From NCBI GenBank assembly GCA_022614855.1, contig JAKEHU010000021.1:1-36352 (forward strand): a stretch of 36,352 bases of DNA, given 5' to 3'. Position 1 is the stretch's first letter. Every line of letters begins with the position of its first letter. The notes under the pieces were generated by a model. That model worked only from the letters and a program-made list of their open reading frames with translations. It searched no databases and was not told where the DNA came from. The position numbers and the translations under genes are program-made. The stretch comes from Chlamydiota bacterium. Its GTDB lineage: Bacteria > Chlamydiota > Chlamydiia > Chlamydiales > Rhabdochlamydiaceae. Below, one piece after another: positions 14,605 through 21,137 of this stretch.

Positions 14605-15547
14605 AGCTTGCTGCTCCCAAAAGAGCGGTACTTTCATTTAGAATGATCTTTACGGGAATTTCCTGTAAAAAAGATTGAAACCTTCCCTTATCTACAAACC
14701 TTTTCATGAATTGACTTTGCATCAACACTTCTTGCATTTTTGGAGCAATTCCCCCACCGATATAGACGCCAGATATGGCAAACATTTTTAGAGCTAAATT
14801 TCCCGCCTCACTTCCATAAATTTCGGAAAATATTCTTGAAGATTTAACACAAGTTGGACAGGATTTTTTTTTTGAAAACTCGGTGATCAAATGAGGAGCT
14901 ATTCCCTTTGCAAAAGCTCTTTCCACTTCCTGGTTTTTTTCTTCTTTTTTTACCTGGGTCAAAAATCGGTAAATTTGTTCTAGTCCATTTCCAGATAAAA
15001 TCCTTTCATAAGATACATGTCCATATTTTTGCATCAAAAAGGAGAGAAGTTCGATTTCTATTTGATTTTCTGGAGCAAAACTAGAGTGGCCCCCTTCTGT
15101 TGCAAAGGGGTGGAATCTTTCTCCATCCCAAAAAATTCCTGCCTCTCCTAAACCGGTACCAGCTGAAATGATTGCACCATTGCCCTTAGCCCTTTTTCCA
15201 GGATTCAATACTAAAAACTCCTCCTCTTCCAATTCTTCGATTCCATAACCATTTGCCTCAAGATCATTGATGAGCCATACATTCTTGATACCAAGTTGTT
15301 TTTTCAATGTTTTTTCATCTATTTTCCACGGTAGGTTTGTCGCTTTGCACTCTCCATTTTTTACAGGGCCTGCAACGCCGAAACAAGCAGAGTGGATTTT
15401 CACATCATGAGACGAGAGAAAATCGATGGCAATTTCACCTAAACTTTCATAATTTGAACTTTTATAGACCTTTTCTACAACGATCTTATCATTTTCAAAA
15501 AAGGCAAGCCTAGCATTTGTTCCACCAATATCTCCTGCTAAAATCAT
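14585..15547 (-). CDS. glk: Glucokinase
   Basis: A 320-residue glucokinase of the proteobacterial type (PF02685), which phosphorylates glucose with ATP to glucose 6-phosphate. The phosphate-binding motif GDIGGTNARLAFF is at the N-terminus (residues 5-17). Next come CFGVAGPVKNGECKATNLPW and the LINDLEANGYGI segment, whose Asp is the catalytic base, then SAGTGLGEAGI for adenosine binding and the substrate-binding EGGHSSFAP. The C-terminal GVYIGGGIAPK is also typical. The start is ATG 15547, with a second ATG two codons upstream (15553); both lie in the end of a half-copy of the structured repeat. It overlaps the GH63 gene downstream by 20 bp. Classical Chlamydia take up glucose 6-phosphate and lack glucokinase, so this gene points to a lineage that uses free glucose. 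Confidence 0.94.
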   Translation of the reverse strand: MILAGDIGGTNARLAFFENDKIVVEKVYKSSNYESLGEIAIDFLSSHDVKIHSACFGVAGPVKNGECKATNLPWKIDEKTLKKQLGIKNVWLINDLEANGYGIEELEEEEFLVLNPGKRAKGNGAIISAGTGLGEAGIFWDGERFHPFATEGGHSSFAPENQIEIELLSFLMQKYGHVSYERILSGNGLEQIYRFLTQVKKEEKNQEVERAFAKGIAPHLITEFSKKKSCPTCVKSSRIFSEIYGSEAGNLALKMFAISGVYIGGGIAPKMQEVLMQSQFMKRFVDKGRFQSFLQEIPVKIILNESTALLGAASYARKKI

Positions 15548-15630
15548 GAACATATCCGGAAATTAAAAAAATTTGATTTTTGTGCCTTTTTTCCCCATAT
15601 CTTAGAGCCATTTCTTGGCCTACTTAATTT
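15545..15630. repeat. Structured repeat, half copy (copy C1)
   Basis: It begins with CATGAACATATCCGGAAATT and continues through CATATCTTAGAGCCATTTC and TTGGCCTACTTAATTT, matching one half of the full copies, then similarity stops. The outward-reading end gives TGTTCATG, where the ATG is the glk start. The rest of 15554-15816 holds only this piece, about 65 bases without visible features, and the short copy at 15698. Confidence 0.75.
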
Positions 15631-15697
15631 GTTCATCTACTCTCCAGTCTTTTCTGCATTTAATCAAATTCTTTTAATCAAAACCAGCCTTCTCCTT

Positions 15698-15763
15698 TGA
15701 ACCTATCCCGAAATTCAAAAAACCTGCTTTTTGATAAATTTTCTTAATTTCGGGATAGGTTCT
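15698..15763. repeat. Short structured-repeat derivative (copy C2)
   Basis: GAACCTATCCCGAAATT (15699-15715) pairs perfectly over 17 bp with 15746-15762. The interior AAAAAACCTGCTTTTTGA matches the left flank of the full repeats, but the inner stem-loop is missing. It lies about 50 bp before the small exported protein gene at 15817. Confidence 0.82.
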
Positions 15764-15816
15764 TATTTCCTTTAAATCATAAAAAATGCACATTAGTCGA
15801 AAAATGGAGGTTTTTT

Positions 15817-16185
15817 ATGAAAAGTTTATTACTTTTAATAGCAAGTTTGACAGCTTTTAGCTTAGAAGCTGCCCACTTTCAAAGCTCAATGTCTGTAACT
15901 CAATTGAATGATACAAATGAATATCTTGTGAAGATGCAAATTGAAAAGATCAATGATCTAGATTCTTCTCGCCAACTCATTGCTTCTCCTTCATTGATTT
16001 GTCTTCAAGGGCAGCCAGCTCAACTTACAATAGCATCAGAAGACAAAACAGATCTCCTTTCAATTCAAGTAATGGTTCCCCAAAATCTTCAAGAAGAGGG
16101 AATTCATGCATCTCTTCTAATGAAAGAAAAAGATCAAGTTGTTTTATCCTTCGACAACGTCATTAAGTTAAATACCCCCAAATAA
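15817..16185 (+). CDS. Small exported protein of unknown function
   Basis: A 122-residue protein with a clear signal peptide (MKSLLLLIASLTAFSLEA, cleavage after about residue 18) and a strong ribosome-binding site, GGAGG, six bases before the ATG. The mature part is about 100 residues with alternating strand patterns: FQSSMSVTQLNDTNEYLVKMQIE, then RQLIASPSLICLQGQPAQLTIASE (both quoted in part) and LLSIQVMVPQNLQ. The SPSLICLQGQPAQLTI stretch faintly recalls the secretin-fold pattern in which a strand ends at 'G-Q-x-A', but the protein is too short to be a secretin and I do not assign one. One cysteine remains after cleavage. It stands alone between repeats and a hairpin terminator, so it is probably transcribed by itself. 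Confidence 0.72.
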   Translation: MKSLLLLIASLTAFSLEAAHFQSSMSVTQLNDTNEYLVKMQIEKINDLDSSRQLIASPSLICLQGQPAQLTIASEDKTDLLSIQVMVPQNLQEEGIHASLLMKEKDQVVLSFDNVIKLNTPK

Positions 16186-16193
16186 TTAAAAAC

Positions 16194-16217
16194 CAGACCA
16201 CAATCTTTTGTGGTCTG
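16194..16217 (+). terminator. Hairpin after the small exported protein gene
   Basis: CAGACCACAA (16194-16203) pairs perfectly with TTGTGGTCTG (16208-16217) around a 4-base loop. The following CTATTTCTCTTTCT is only moderately T-rich, and an A-run lies upstream, so it could also act on minus-strand transcripts. Confidence 0.6.
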
Positions 16218-16225
16218 ATCCTATT

Positions 16226-16344
16226 TCTCTTTCTCTGTGCGCTCTGTGATCTCTGTGGTAATAATCCTCGTTTGAATATTGCTGGCCATAATTGTTTGGA
16301 CTTTTTTTATTTTACCACAGAGAGTACAGAGGAGACAGAGATAT
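16226..16344. repeat. ACCACAGAG-type inverted repeat (family R, copy 2)
   Basis: The left arm CTCTGTGATCTCTGTGGTA (ending 16260) and the right arm TACCACAGAGAGTACAGAG (16313 on) are inverted relatives of the arms at 5822 and 27262. The arms enclose about 50 bases (16261-16312) with no other visible content. The element occupies most of the 239-base gap before recA. Confidence 0.75.
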
Positions 16345-16367
16345 GATATTTCTTATTGACGATAAGT

Positions 16368-16381
16368 TGCTATAAATAGCA
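16368..16381 (+). promoter_or_regulatory. Dyad with extended -10 upstream of recA
   Basis: TGCTATAAATAGCA is a perfect 14 bp dyad that also contains TGCTATAAA, close to an extended -10 (TGnTATAAT). No well-spaced -35 is present; TTGACG at 16356 is too close. The dyad could be an operator. It does not resemble the E. coli or Bacillus LexA box. Confidence 0.35.
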
Positions 16382-16424
16382 CCCTTGTTGTAAAAATCTG
16401 AAAGACTCAAAAGGAGAGAAAAAC

Positions 16425-17501
16425 ATGGCGCAACAATCCAACAACGATGGAAAGAAAAAAGCTTTAGAACTTGCTATCTCTCACATCCAAAAACAATTTG
16501 GAGAGGGATCGATCATGACGCTTGGCAAACACCAGGCGACAAAAGAAATCAGCGTCATTCCAACAGGGTCAATTGCGCTTGATCTTGCTCTTGGAATAGG
16601 AGGGGTTCCTAGAGGAAGAATTGTTGAAATTTATGGACCTGAATCTTCCGGAAAATCAACACTGGCAACACACATTGTGGCAAATGCCCAAAAAATGGGT
16701 GGAATTGCTGCATACATCGATGCAGAACATGCCTTAGATCCTTCTTACGTAGCAAAAGTTGGAGTTAAATTAGATGATCTAATGATTTCTCAACCAGATT
16801 CAGGAGAAGAAGCGCTCAATATCGCAGAAGCCCTTGCACGCTCAAATGCGATTGATCTGATTGTGATTGACTCCGTTGCAGCGCTTGTTCCCAAAAGTGA
16901 ATTAGAAGGAGAAATCGGAGACTCCTTCATGGGTCTACAGGCTCGTATGATGTCACAGGCTCTAAGAAAGCTCACCTCTACTCTTGCAAAAAGCAATACT
17001 TGTGCAATTTTCATCAATCAACTACGAGAAAAAATAGGAATCATGTTTGGAAACCCCGAGATTACGACAGGAGGAAGAGCATTAAAATTCTACTCATCTA
17101 TTCGCATGGAAATCAGACGAGTTTCAGGAATAAAAGGAGCAGAAAATGTCGACGTAGGAAATAGAGTAAAAGTAAAAGTGGTCAAAAACAAATTAGCTCC
17201 TCCATTTCAATCTGCAGAATTTGACATCCTTTTCAACGAAGGAATTTCAAGATCTGGCTCAGTACTGGATGTAGCAGCACAGCTCAATCTCATCGAGAAA
17301 AAAGGAACCTGGTTTAGTCATAATGGACAGCGGCTTGGGCAGGGTAGAGAGACGGCTAGAGATGAGCTCAAAAAAAATCCAAATCTTCTCAATTCTCTTG
17401 AAAAACAAATCATGGAGATCTGTTTTTCCAATCCAAATGCATTCAAGCAACTCAAGACAGAAGAAGAAACTTCAGTTGAACAGGAAACGACTAAACACTG
17501 A
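16425..17501 (+). CDS. recA: Recombinase RecA
   Basis: A 358-residue RecA, of usual length. It forms ATP-dependent filaments on single-stranded DNA and drives homologous strand exchange. Walker A is GPESSGKST at residues 71-79. The DAEHALDP and [19 protein letters not shown] (Walker B) blocks, loop L1 near [15 protein letters not shown], loop L2 near [16 protein letters not shown] and the [10 protein letters not shown] block are all intact. The C-terminal domain carries [28 protein letters not shown] lies eight bases before the ATG. The 3' end overlaps the converging ispA by 11 bp, leaving no room for a terminator between them. RecB and RecC in this window would load it at double-strand breaks. 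Confidence 0.98.
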   Translation: MAQQSNNDGKKKALELAISHIQKQFGEGSIMTLGKHQATKEISVIPTGSIALDLALGIGGVPRGRIVEIYGPESSGKSTLATHIVANAQKMGGIAAYIDAEHALDPSYVAKVGVKLDDLMISQPDSGEEALNIAEALARSNAIDLIVIDSVAALVPKSELEGEIGDSFMGLQARMMSQALRKLTSTLAKSNTCAIFINQLREKIGIMFGNPEITTGGRALKFYSSIRMEIRRVSGIKGAENVDVGNRVKVKVVKNKLAPPFQSAEFDILFNEGISRSGSVLDVAAQLNLIEKKGTWFSHNGQRLGQGRETARDELKKNPNLLNSLEKQIMEICFSNPNAFKQLKTEEETSVEQETTKH

Positions 17502-18390
17502 TAGAAGCCGCCTGAGGAATAGATCGAGATAGGATATCACACATCTTTTCAAACGAAGGTGTCAAAATTTCAAGTTTTGATAACCCTTCTTTAAAAAGAG
17601 CCATTTCATTTTGGAAGATCAAACTTGCTTTAGCTTTTCCCAAAAAGCGAGCAATATTGATCTCTTTTTGTTGATTTGAATCCTTCTTGAGATCTTGTAA
17701 ATCGTCAGAAATTTGAAAGGCTAATCCAAGATGGTGAGAGATTTTTTTAACAAATTCAATTTTTTCTATCTCTCCCCCTCCGAATATCCAGCCAAAAACA
17801 AAAGAAACCTCAAACAATGTAATCGTCTTCTTATAAATGATTTCTCGGATGGTATCAATATTGATTATAGGAGGAAATAGATCGAGATATTGACCTCCTG
17901 TTGCTCCTAAAATCCCTGCGCACCTGGTCGCACATTCAAGTGCAATTGAGCAAGCTAGATCGCTATTACTTGAACGAAAATGGGCAGTTTTTTTCATTTC
18001 TTCATAATTTTGATGAATTTTTTGAAAAGCCGCGCAAATGAGTGCATAACTAGCCAAAAGAGCAACAGCTTCTCCAAATGCTTTATGCAATGATGGCTTG
18101 TTTCTTCTCTCATCATCATTGTCCATGCAAGGTAGATCATCAGCAATTAAAGAAGCGGTATGAAAAAATTCTACAGAAAGAGCTGAAGAAAGAACATTTA
18201 ATTCATAATCTAAAGCCTCACCCACCATCATCACAATGATTGGACGGAGCCTCTTTCCTTCACCTAATAGCGCATATTCACATGCATCGCGGAGTTTCGT
18301 TTTTTCTCCAAATGAAACAATACTTGCAGCAATCTCTTGCTCAATTCTATCTCGTAAATAAAAAAAATGCGAGCCTGACGAAGTTTGCAT
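17491..18390 (-). CDS. ispA: Polyprenyl (farnesyl/geranylgeranyl) diphosphate synthase
   Basis: A 299-residue trans-prenyltransferase that condenses isopentenyl diphosphate onto allylic diphosphates to supply precursors for undecaprenyl phosphate and quinone chains. The first aspartate-rich motif is DDLPCMDND (Asp84, Asp85, Asp90), followed by [16 protein letters not shown]. The second is [13 protein letters not shown] (Asp229, Asp230, Asp233). GKRLRP near residue 45-50 binds isopentenyl diphosphate. Length and spacing fit the bacterial IspA group, but chain length (C15 or C20) cannot be settled by eye. The gene lies 41 bp downstream of the GlmU-like gene on the same strand. From memory the same pair, CT628-CT629, is adjacent in C. 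trachomatis. Confidence 0.93.
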   Translation of the reverse strand: MQTSSGSHFFYLRDRIEQEIAASIVSFGEKTKLRDACEYALLGEGKRLRPIIVMMVGEALDYELNVLSSALSVEFFHTASLIADDLPCMDNDDERRNKPSLHKAFGEAVALLASYALICAAFQKIHQNYEEMKKTAHFRSSNSDLACSIALECATRCAGILGATGGQYLDLFPPIINIDTIREIIYKKTITLFEVSFVFGWIFGGGEIEKIEFVKKISHHLGLAFQISDDLQDLKKDSNQQKEINIARFLGKAKASLIFQNEMALFKEGLSKLEILTPSFEKMCDILSRSIPQAASISV

Positions 18391-18431
18391 GAAACCTGTA
18401 TTCGAGAAAATTTACTCGAGTATACATAGGT

Positions 18432-19142
18432 TTAATTTTTGATAAACGCATTTATATGCTGTTCAACGATAATTTTTCCAGTCGACTTAACTGTAGATGA
18501 AGGAGGAATATAACCGCTAATATTCAAGCTAGGATGGCAAAAAGTTTTTTTTCCGATTAGCGTGCCTGGATTTGTCACAGTATTACAACCTAATTTTGCA
18601 TGATCTCCTATAATCGCCCCAAGTTTAACCAGATGAGTGGGAATTTTTTCCTCATTAAAGCCTATGGAGATCATCTCACCATTAAGCCTTAGATTTGCAC
18701 ATTTAGCTCCAGCACCGAGATTCACTCCATTTCCTAAAATAGAATCACCAATGTAATTGAAATGGCCAGCACAAACATCATTCAATAAAATAGAACGTTT
18801 AAGCTCAGTATCATGACCAACAATACATCCATCTCCTGTAACAACATATCCGCGAATGTAAGCACCATAGCGAATTTCACAGTTCTTTCCGATAACACAA
18901 GGACCGTGAATAAAAGCACCTGGCTCTATAACTGTTCCTTCTCCGATAGAAATCCACTCAGGATTGATCAAATGTGCAGAAGAGGGAACGCGAACTTGAA
19001 TTTTTCCGAGAACCTCTTTTTTGGTGAAAAATTGACTCAACTTTGCTAAAGGTTCCCATACATACGTACAATCCTTAAAAAGATCTTTAAATAAAATATT
19101 CTCCAAGTTAAAAAAACTTTTCACATGCAATTCTTCGTGCAT
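18432..19142 (-). CDS. GlmU-like left-handed beta-helix acyltransferase (no uridylyltransferase domain)
   Basis: A 236-residue protein whose central and C-terminal part is a hexapeptide-repeat left-handed beta-helix: WISIGEGTVIEPGAFIHGPC, then VIGKNCEIRYGAYIRGYVV, GCIVGHDTELKRSIL and NYIGDSILGNGVNLGAGAKC. The last run resembles the GlmU acetyltransferase signature in which a gap in the coil holds the active site. The N-terminal nucleotidyltransferase domain of full GlmU (about 230 residues) is absent; instead there is a short helical leader of about 50 residues. Full GlmU makes UDP-GlcNAc for lipid A and peptidoglycan; this form could only do the acetyl transfer step or acylate another sugar. 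Classical chlamydiae also carry a short GlmU-like gene beside ispA. The exact substrate is inferred, not shown. Confidence 0.78.
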   Translation of the reverse strand: MHEELHVKSFFNLENILFKDLFKDCTYVWEPLAKLSQFFTKKEVLGKIQVRVPSSAHLINPEWISIGEGTVIEPGAFIHGPCVIGKNCEIRYGAYIRGYVVTGDGCIVGHDTELKRSILLNDVCAGHFNYIGDSILGNGVNLGAGAKCANLRLNGEMISIGFNEEKIPTHLVKLGAIIGDHAKLGCNTVTNPGTLIGKKTFCHPSLNISGYIPPSSTVKSTGKIIVEQHINAFIKN

Positions 19143-19358
19143 TAGTTTGCCTTTATTTAAAATGATTTAAAAGGTTCTCTTCTTCTTCTATACCTGTGGA
19201 AGTGTCTATAAGATCAACTTTTTTCCTGTAAATCAAATTGTTCATAAATTGTCAGTTTTTTGCGAATGAATTGAAGAAAAAGAGGTATTTGAACAATTTA
19301 ATGGCAACCAATAAACAACTTATCTTCTTGTTTTCCACATCCTCATTTAATCAAAAAA

Positions 19359-19433
19359 TCTGGGTGAGAGGATTTGAACCTCTGACCCCCAGCACCCCAT
19401 GCTGGTGCGCTAGCCAAGCTGCGCTACACCCAG
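19359..19433 (-). tRNA. tRNA-Pro(GGG)
   Basis: Read on the minus strand, a complete cloverleaf folds. Acceptor CTGGGTG pairs with CACCCAG, with A as discriminator; D arm GCGC...GCGC; anticodon stem CCAGC/GCTGG with loop ATGGGGT, giving anticodon GGG; T arm AGAGG-TTCAAAT-CCTCT. It reads CCC and CCU proline codons. The 3' CCA is not encoded and must be added by a CCA-adding enzyme. Six T's follow the discriminator directly and may serve as the terminator. Confidence 0.95.
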
Positions 19434-19445
19434 GAAAAGGAGTAA

Positions 19446-19474
19446 ATTATACTTTTTTGAAATATCCAATTCCA
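19446..19474 (-). promoter_or_regulatory. Putative promoter of tRNA-Pro
   Basis: On the minus strand a perfect TATAAT (19446-19451) lies 13 bases before the mature tRNA 5' end. The -35 candidate TGGAAT (19469-19474), 17 bases further up, is weak. Placement and the perfect -10 favour a real promoter. Confidence 0.5.
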
Positions 19475-19510
19475 GTTGTTTCTAACAATAGATTTTAGCT
19501 AAAATTATAA

Positions 19511-19563
19511 GAATCTATTCAGAAATTCAAAAAAGCAGTTTTTCTAAGTTTTCGGATAGGTTC
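19511..19563. repeat. Short structured-repeat derivative (copy D)
   Basis: GAATCTATTCAGAAATTC at the left and CTAAGTTTTCGGATAGGTTC at the right are degenerate ends of the structured repeat, joined by AAAAAAGCAGTTTTT, which keeps the flank pattern of the full copies. The inner stem is missing. It ends four bases before the ung start codon. Confidence 0.7.
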
Positions 19564-19567
19564 CACT

Positions 19568-20254
19568 ATGACAATGAAACTTGCAAAAAGCTGGCATGAA
19601 AAGTTAAAGGAAGAAATTTCCCTTCCTTACATTCATGATTTAAAAAATTATCTTAACAAAGAAAAGAATCAAAAGAAGATCATTTATCCACCAGAACCTC
19701 TTGTCTTTTATGCTTTTTCTCAAACCCCTTTTGAAAAGGTAAAAGTTGTAATTATCGGACAGGATCCTTACCACGGAACTGGACAAGCACATGGCCTTTC
19801 CTTTAGTGTTCCCTGTGGCATGCCGTTTCCACCCTCTCTTAAAAATATATTTACTGAATTAAAAAAAGATGTAGGAATTCCTGAACCAGAGACTGGTTGT
19901 TTGAGCTCTTGGGCTAAACAAGGTGTTTTACTGCTAAATGCTACGCTGACAGTGAGAGCAGGGGAACCGAGATCTCATTATGGAAAAGGATGGGAAAAGT
20001 TTACAGATCAAGTTGTCCAAAAGCTTGCTGAGAGAAAGGATTCTATTATATTCCTTTTATGGGGAAAATCAGCCCAAGAGAAATGTGAAACGATTCTCAA
20101 AAATACAAATCATATCGTTTTGATGGCTGCCCATCCCTCTCCATATTCAGTGGATGGATTTTTTGGCTGTCGCCATTTTTCTAAAGCAAATCATTATCTC
20201 AAAAAATGGGGAAAAGAACCAATCGACTGGTCTGTTCGTTTGGAGGAGAGTTAA
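19568..20254 (+). CDS. ung: Uracil-DNA glycosylase
   Basis: A 228-residue family 1 UDG, which removes uracil from DNA to start base excision repair. The catalytic water-activating loop is GQDPYHG (residues 64-70, Asp66), followed by AHGLSFSVP. GVLLLNATLTVRAGEPRSH carries the uracil-binding Asn. The leucine-loop motif appears as HPSPYSVDGFFGCRHFSKAN; in E. coli it reads HPSPLSAHRGFFG, so here Tyr-Ser-Val replaces Leu-Ser-Ala at the residue that pushes into the DNA base stack. A second in-frame ATG lies two codons downstream. The gene starts four bases after a short structured repeat and ends 4 bp before dapA, so the two are probably co-transcribed. Confidence 0.96.
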   Translation: MTMKLAKSWHEKLKEEISLPYIHDLKNYLNKEKNQKKIIYPPEPLVFYAFSQTPFEKVKVVIIGQDPYHGTGQAHGLSFSVPCGMPFPPSLKNIFTELKKDVGIPEPETGCLSSWAKQGVLLLNATLTVRAGEPRSHYGKGWEKFTDQVVQKLAERKDSIIFLLWGKSAQEKCETILKNTNHIVLMAAHPSPYSVDGFFGCRHFSKANHYLKKWGKEPIDWSVRLEES

Positions 20255-20258
20255 AAGT

Positions 20259-21137
20259 ATGTTTTCAGGATCAATTGTACCTTTGATTACTCCTTTTCAG
20301 TCTGACTTTTCCATTGATTTCGATTCTTTGGAAAATTTGATTCAGTGGCATATTGCTGAAGGAACAGATGGCCTTATCATTGCTGGAACAACTGGAGAGT
20401 CTGTTTCTCTTTCCTATGAAGAAAAGGTTCAGCTATTTCATTTTTCTGTAAAAAAAACAAAAAAGAAAATTCCAATCATTGCTTCCACGGGATTGAGCGA
20501 TACAGCTTCAACTGTAAAGTTGACAGAGGAAGCAAAAAAAATTGGAGTGGATGGAGCCATCATCATCAATCCCTATTACACTCGCCCAACAGAAGAAGGT
20601 TGCTATTTGCATTTTAAAGAAATAGCAAAAATTGGTCTTCCTTGGATTTTTTATTACCATCCAGGAAGAACAGGATTGAAATTATCGGTTTCTACCATTT
20701 CCAAAATCTGTGAGATTCCAGGAATCGTTGGGATCAAAGATTCTTCAGGAGATTTCTTTTTTTCTATCGATCTTTTGCAGTCAGTTGAGGTTCCTCTGTT
20801 TTGTGGAGAAGATTTGTTCACTTTTGCACTTATGGCTAGTGGATTTAAGGGCACCATTTCTGCTTCTGCTAATGTAATTCCAAAAGAGTGGAAGGAGTGG
20901 ATAGAGCTTCTCATGGAGGAAAATTTTCTTGAAGCTAAACAGCTATTTCGCCGCTTTTATTTTTTATGTAAAACCCTTTTTTTAGAACCAAACCCTCAAG
21001 GGGTGAAATATGCTTTGCACGTTCTTGGTAAGTGCAAGCCCCATTTAAGATTACCTCTTTGCACTGCTTCTGTAAAAACACAAAAGCAAATAGAAGAACT
21101 GGTTGCAAATTTTTATAATTTGCGGATAAGTTCATAA
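20259..21137 (+). CDS. dapA: 4-hydroxy-tetrahydrodipicolinate synthase (DapA)
   Basis: A 292-residue class I aldolase that condenses pyruvate with aspartate semialdehyde in the lysine/meso-DAP pathway; chlamydiae need mDAP for their thin peptidoglycan. Key residues fall almost at E. coli numbering: Thr44/Thr45 in GTTGES, Tyr107 in NPYYTRP, Tyr133 and Arg137 in FYYHPGRTG, and Schiff-base Lys160 in GIVGIKDSSGD. The ATG at 20259 follows GGAGGAG and lies four bases after the ung stop; the longer open frame from 20154 is only out-of-frame ung sequence. The last ten codons (ANFYNLRISS) are encoded by a remnant of the structured repeat, which also provides the TAA. Related pyruvate aldolases (NanA, KdgA-like) are possible but less likely given the residue match. 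Confidence 0.92.
   Translation: MFSGSIVPLITPFQSDFSIDFDSLENLIQWHIAEGTDGLIIAGTTGESVSLSYEEKVQLFHFSVKKTKKKIPIIASTGLSDTASTVKLTEEAKKIGVDGAIIINPYYTRPTEEGCYLHFKEIAKIGLPWIFYYHPGRTGLKLSVSTISKICEIPGIVGIKDSSGDFFFSIDLLQSVEVPLFCGEDLFTFALMASGFKGTISASANVIPKEWKEWIELLMEENFLEAKQLFRRFYFLCKTLFLEPNPQGVKYALHVLGKCKPHLRLPLCTASVKTQKQIEELVANFYNLRISS
21106..21135. repeat. Structured-repeat end remnant inside dapA (copy G)
   Basis: This 30 bp stretch matches the right end of the full repeat at 27465-27494 with two mismatches, for example AATTTGCGGATAAGTTCAT against AATTTGCGGATAGGTTCAT. No other part of the repeat is present. It encodes the dapA C-terminus; the first base of the dapA stop TAA (21135) lies in it, as does the whole stop of the converging GH63 gene (21132-21134). 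Confidence 0.75.

Noticed and set aside
14605-14637. Longer N-terminus for GH63 copy 1
   Set aside because: The upstream ATG has no ribosome-binding site, while GGGAG lies before the ATG at 14604; not fully excluded.
19238-19498. An 86-codon plus-strand open frame
   Set aside because: It runs through the tRNA-Pro gene in antisense and has no family-like sequence, so it is not a gene.
20154-20258. Longer N-terminus for DapA
   Set aside because: It lies in ung read in another frame; family length, the ribosome-binding site and residue numbering support the ATG at 20259.
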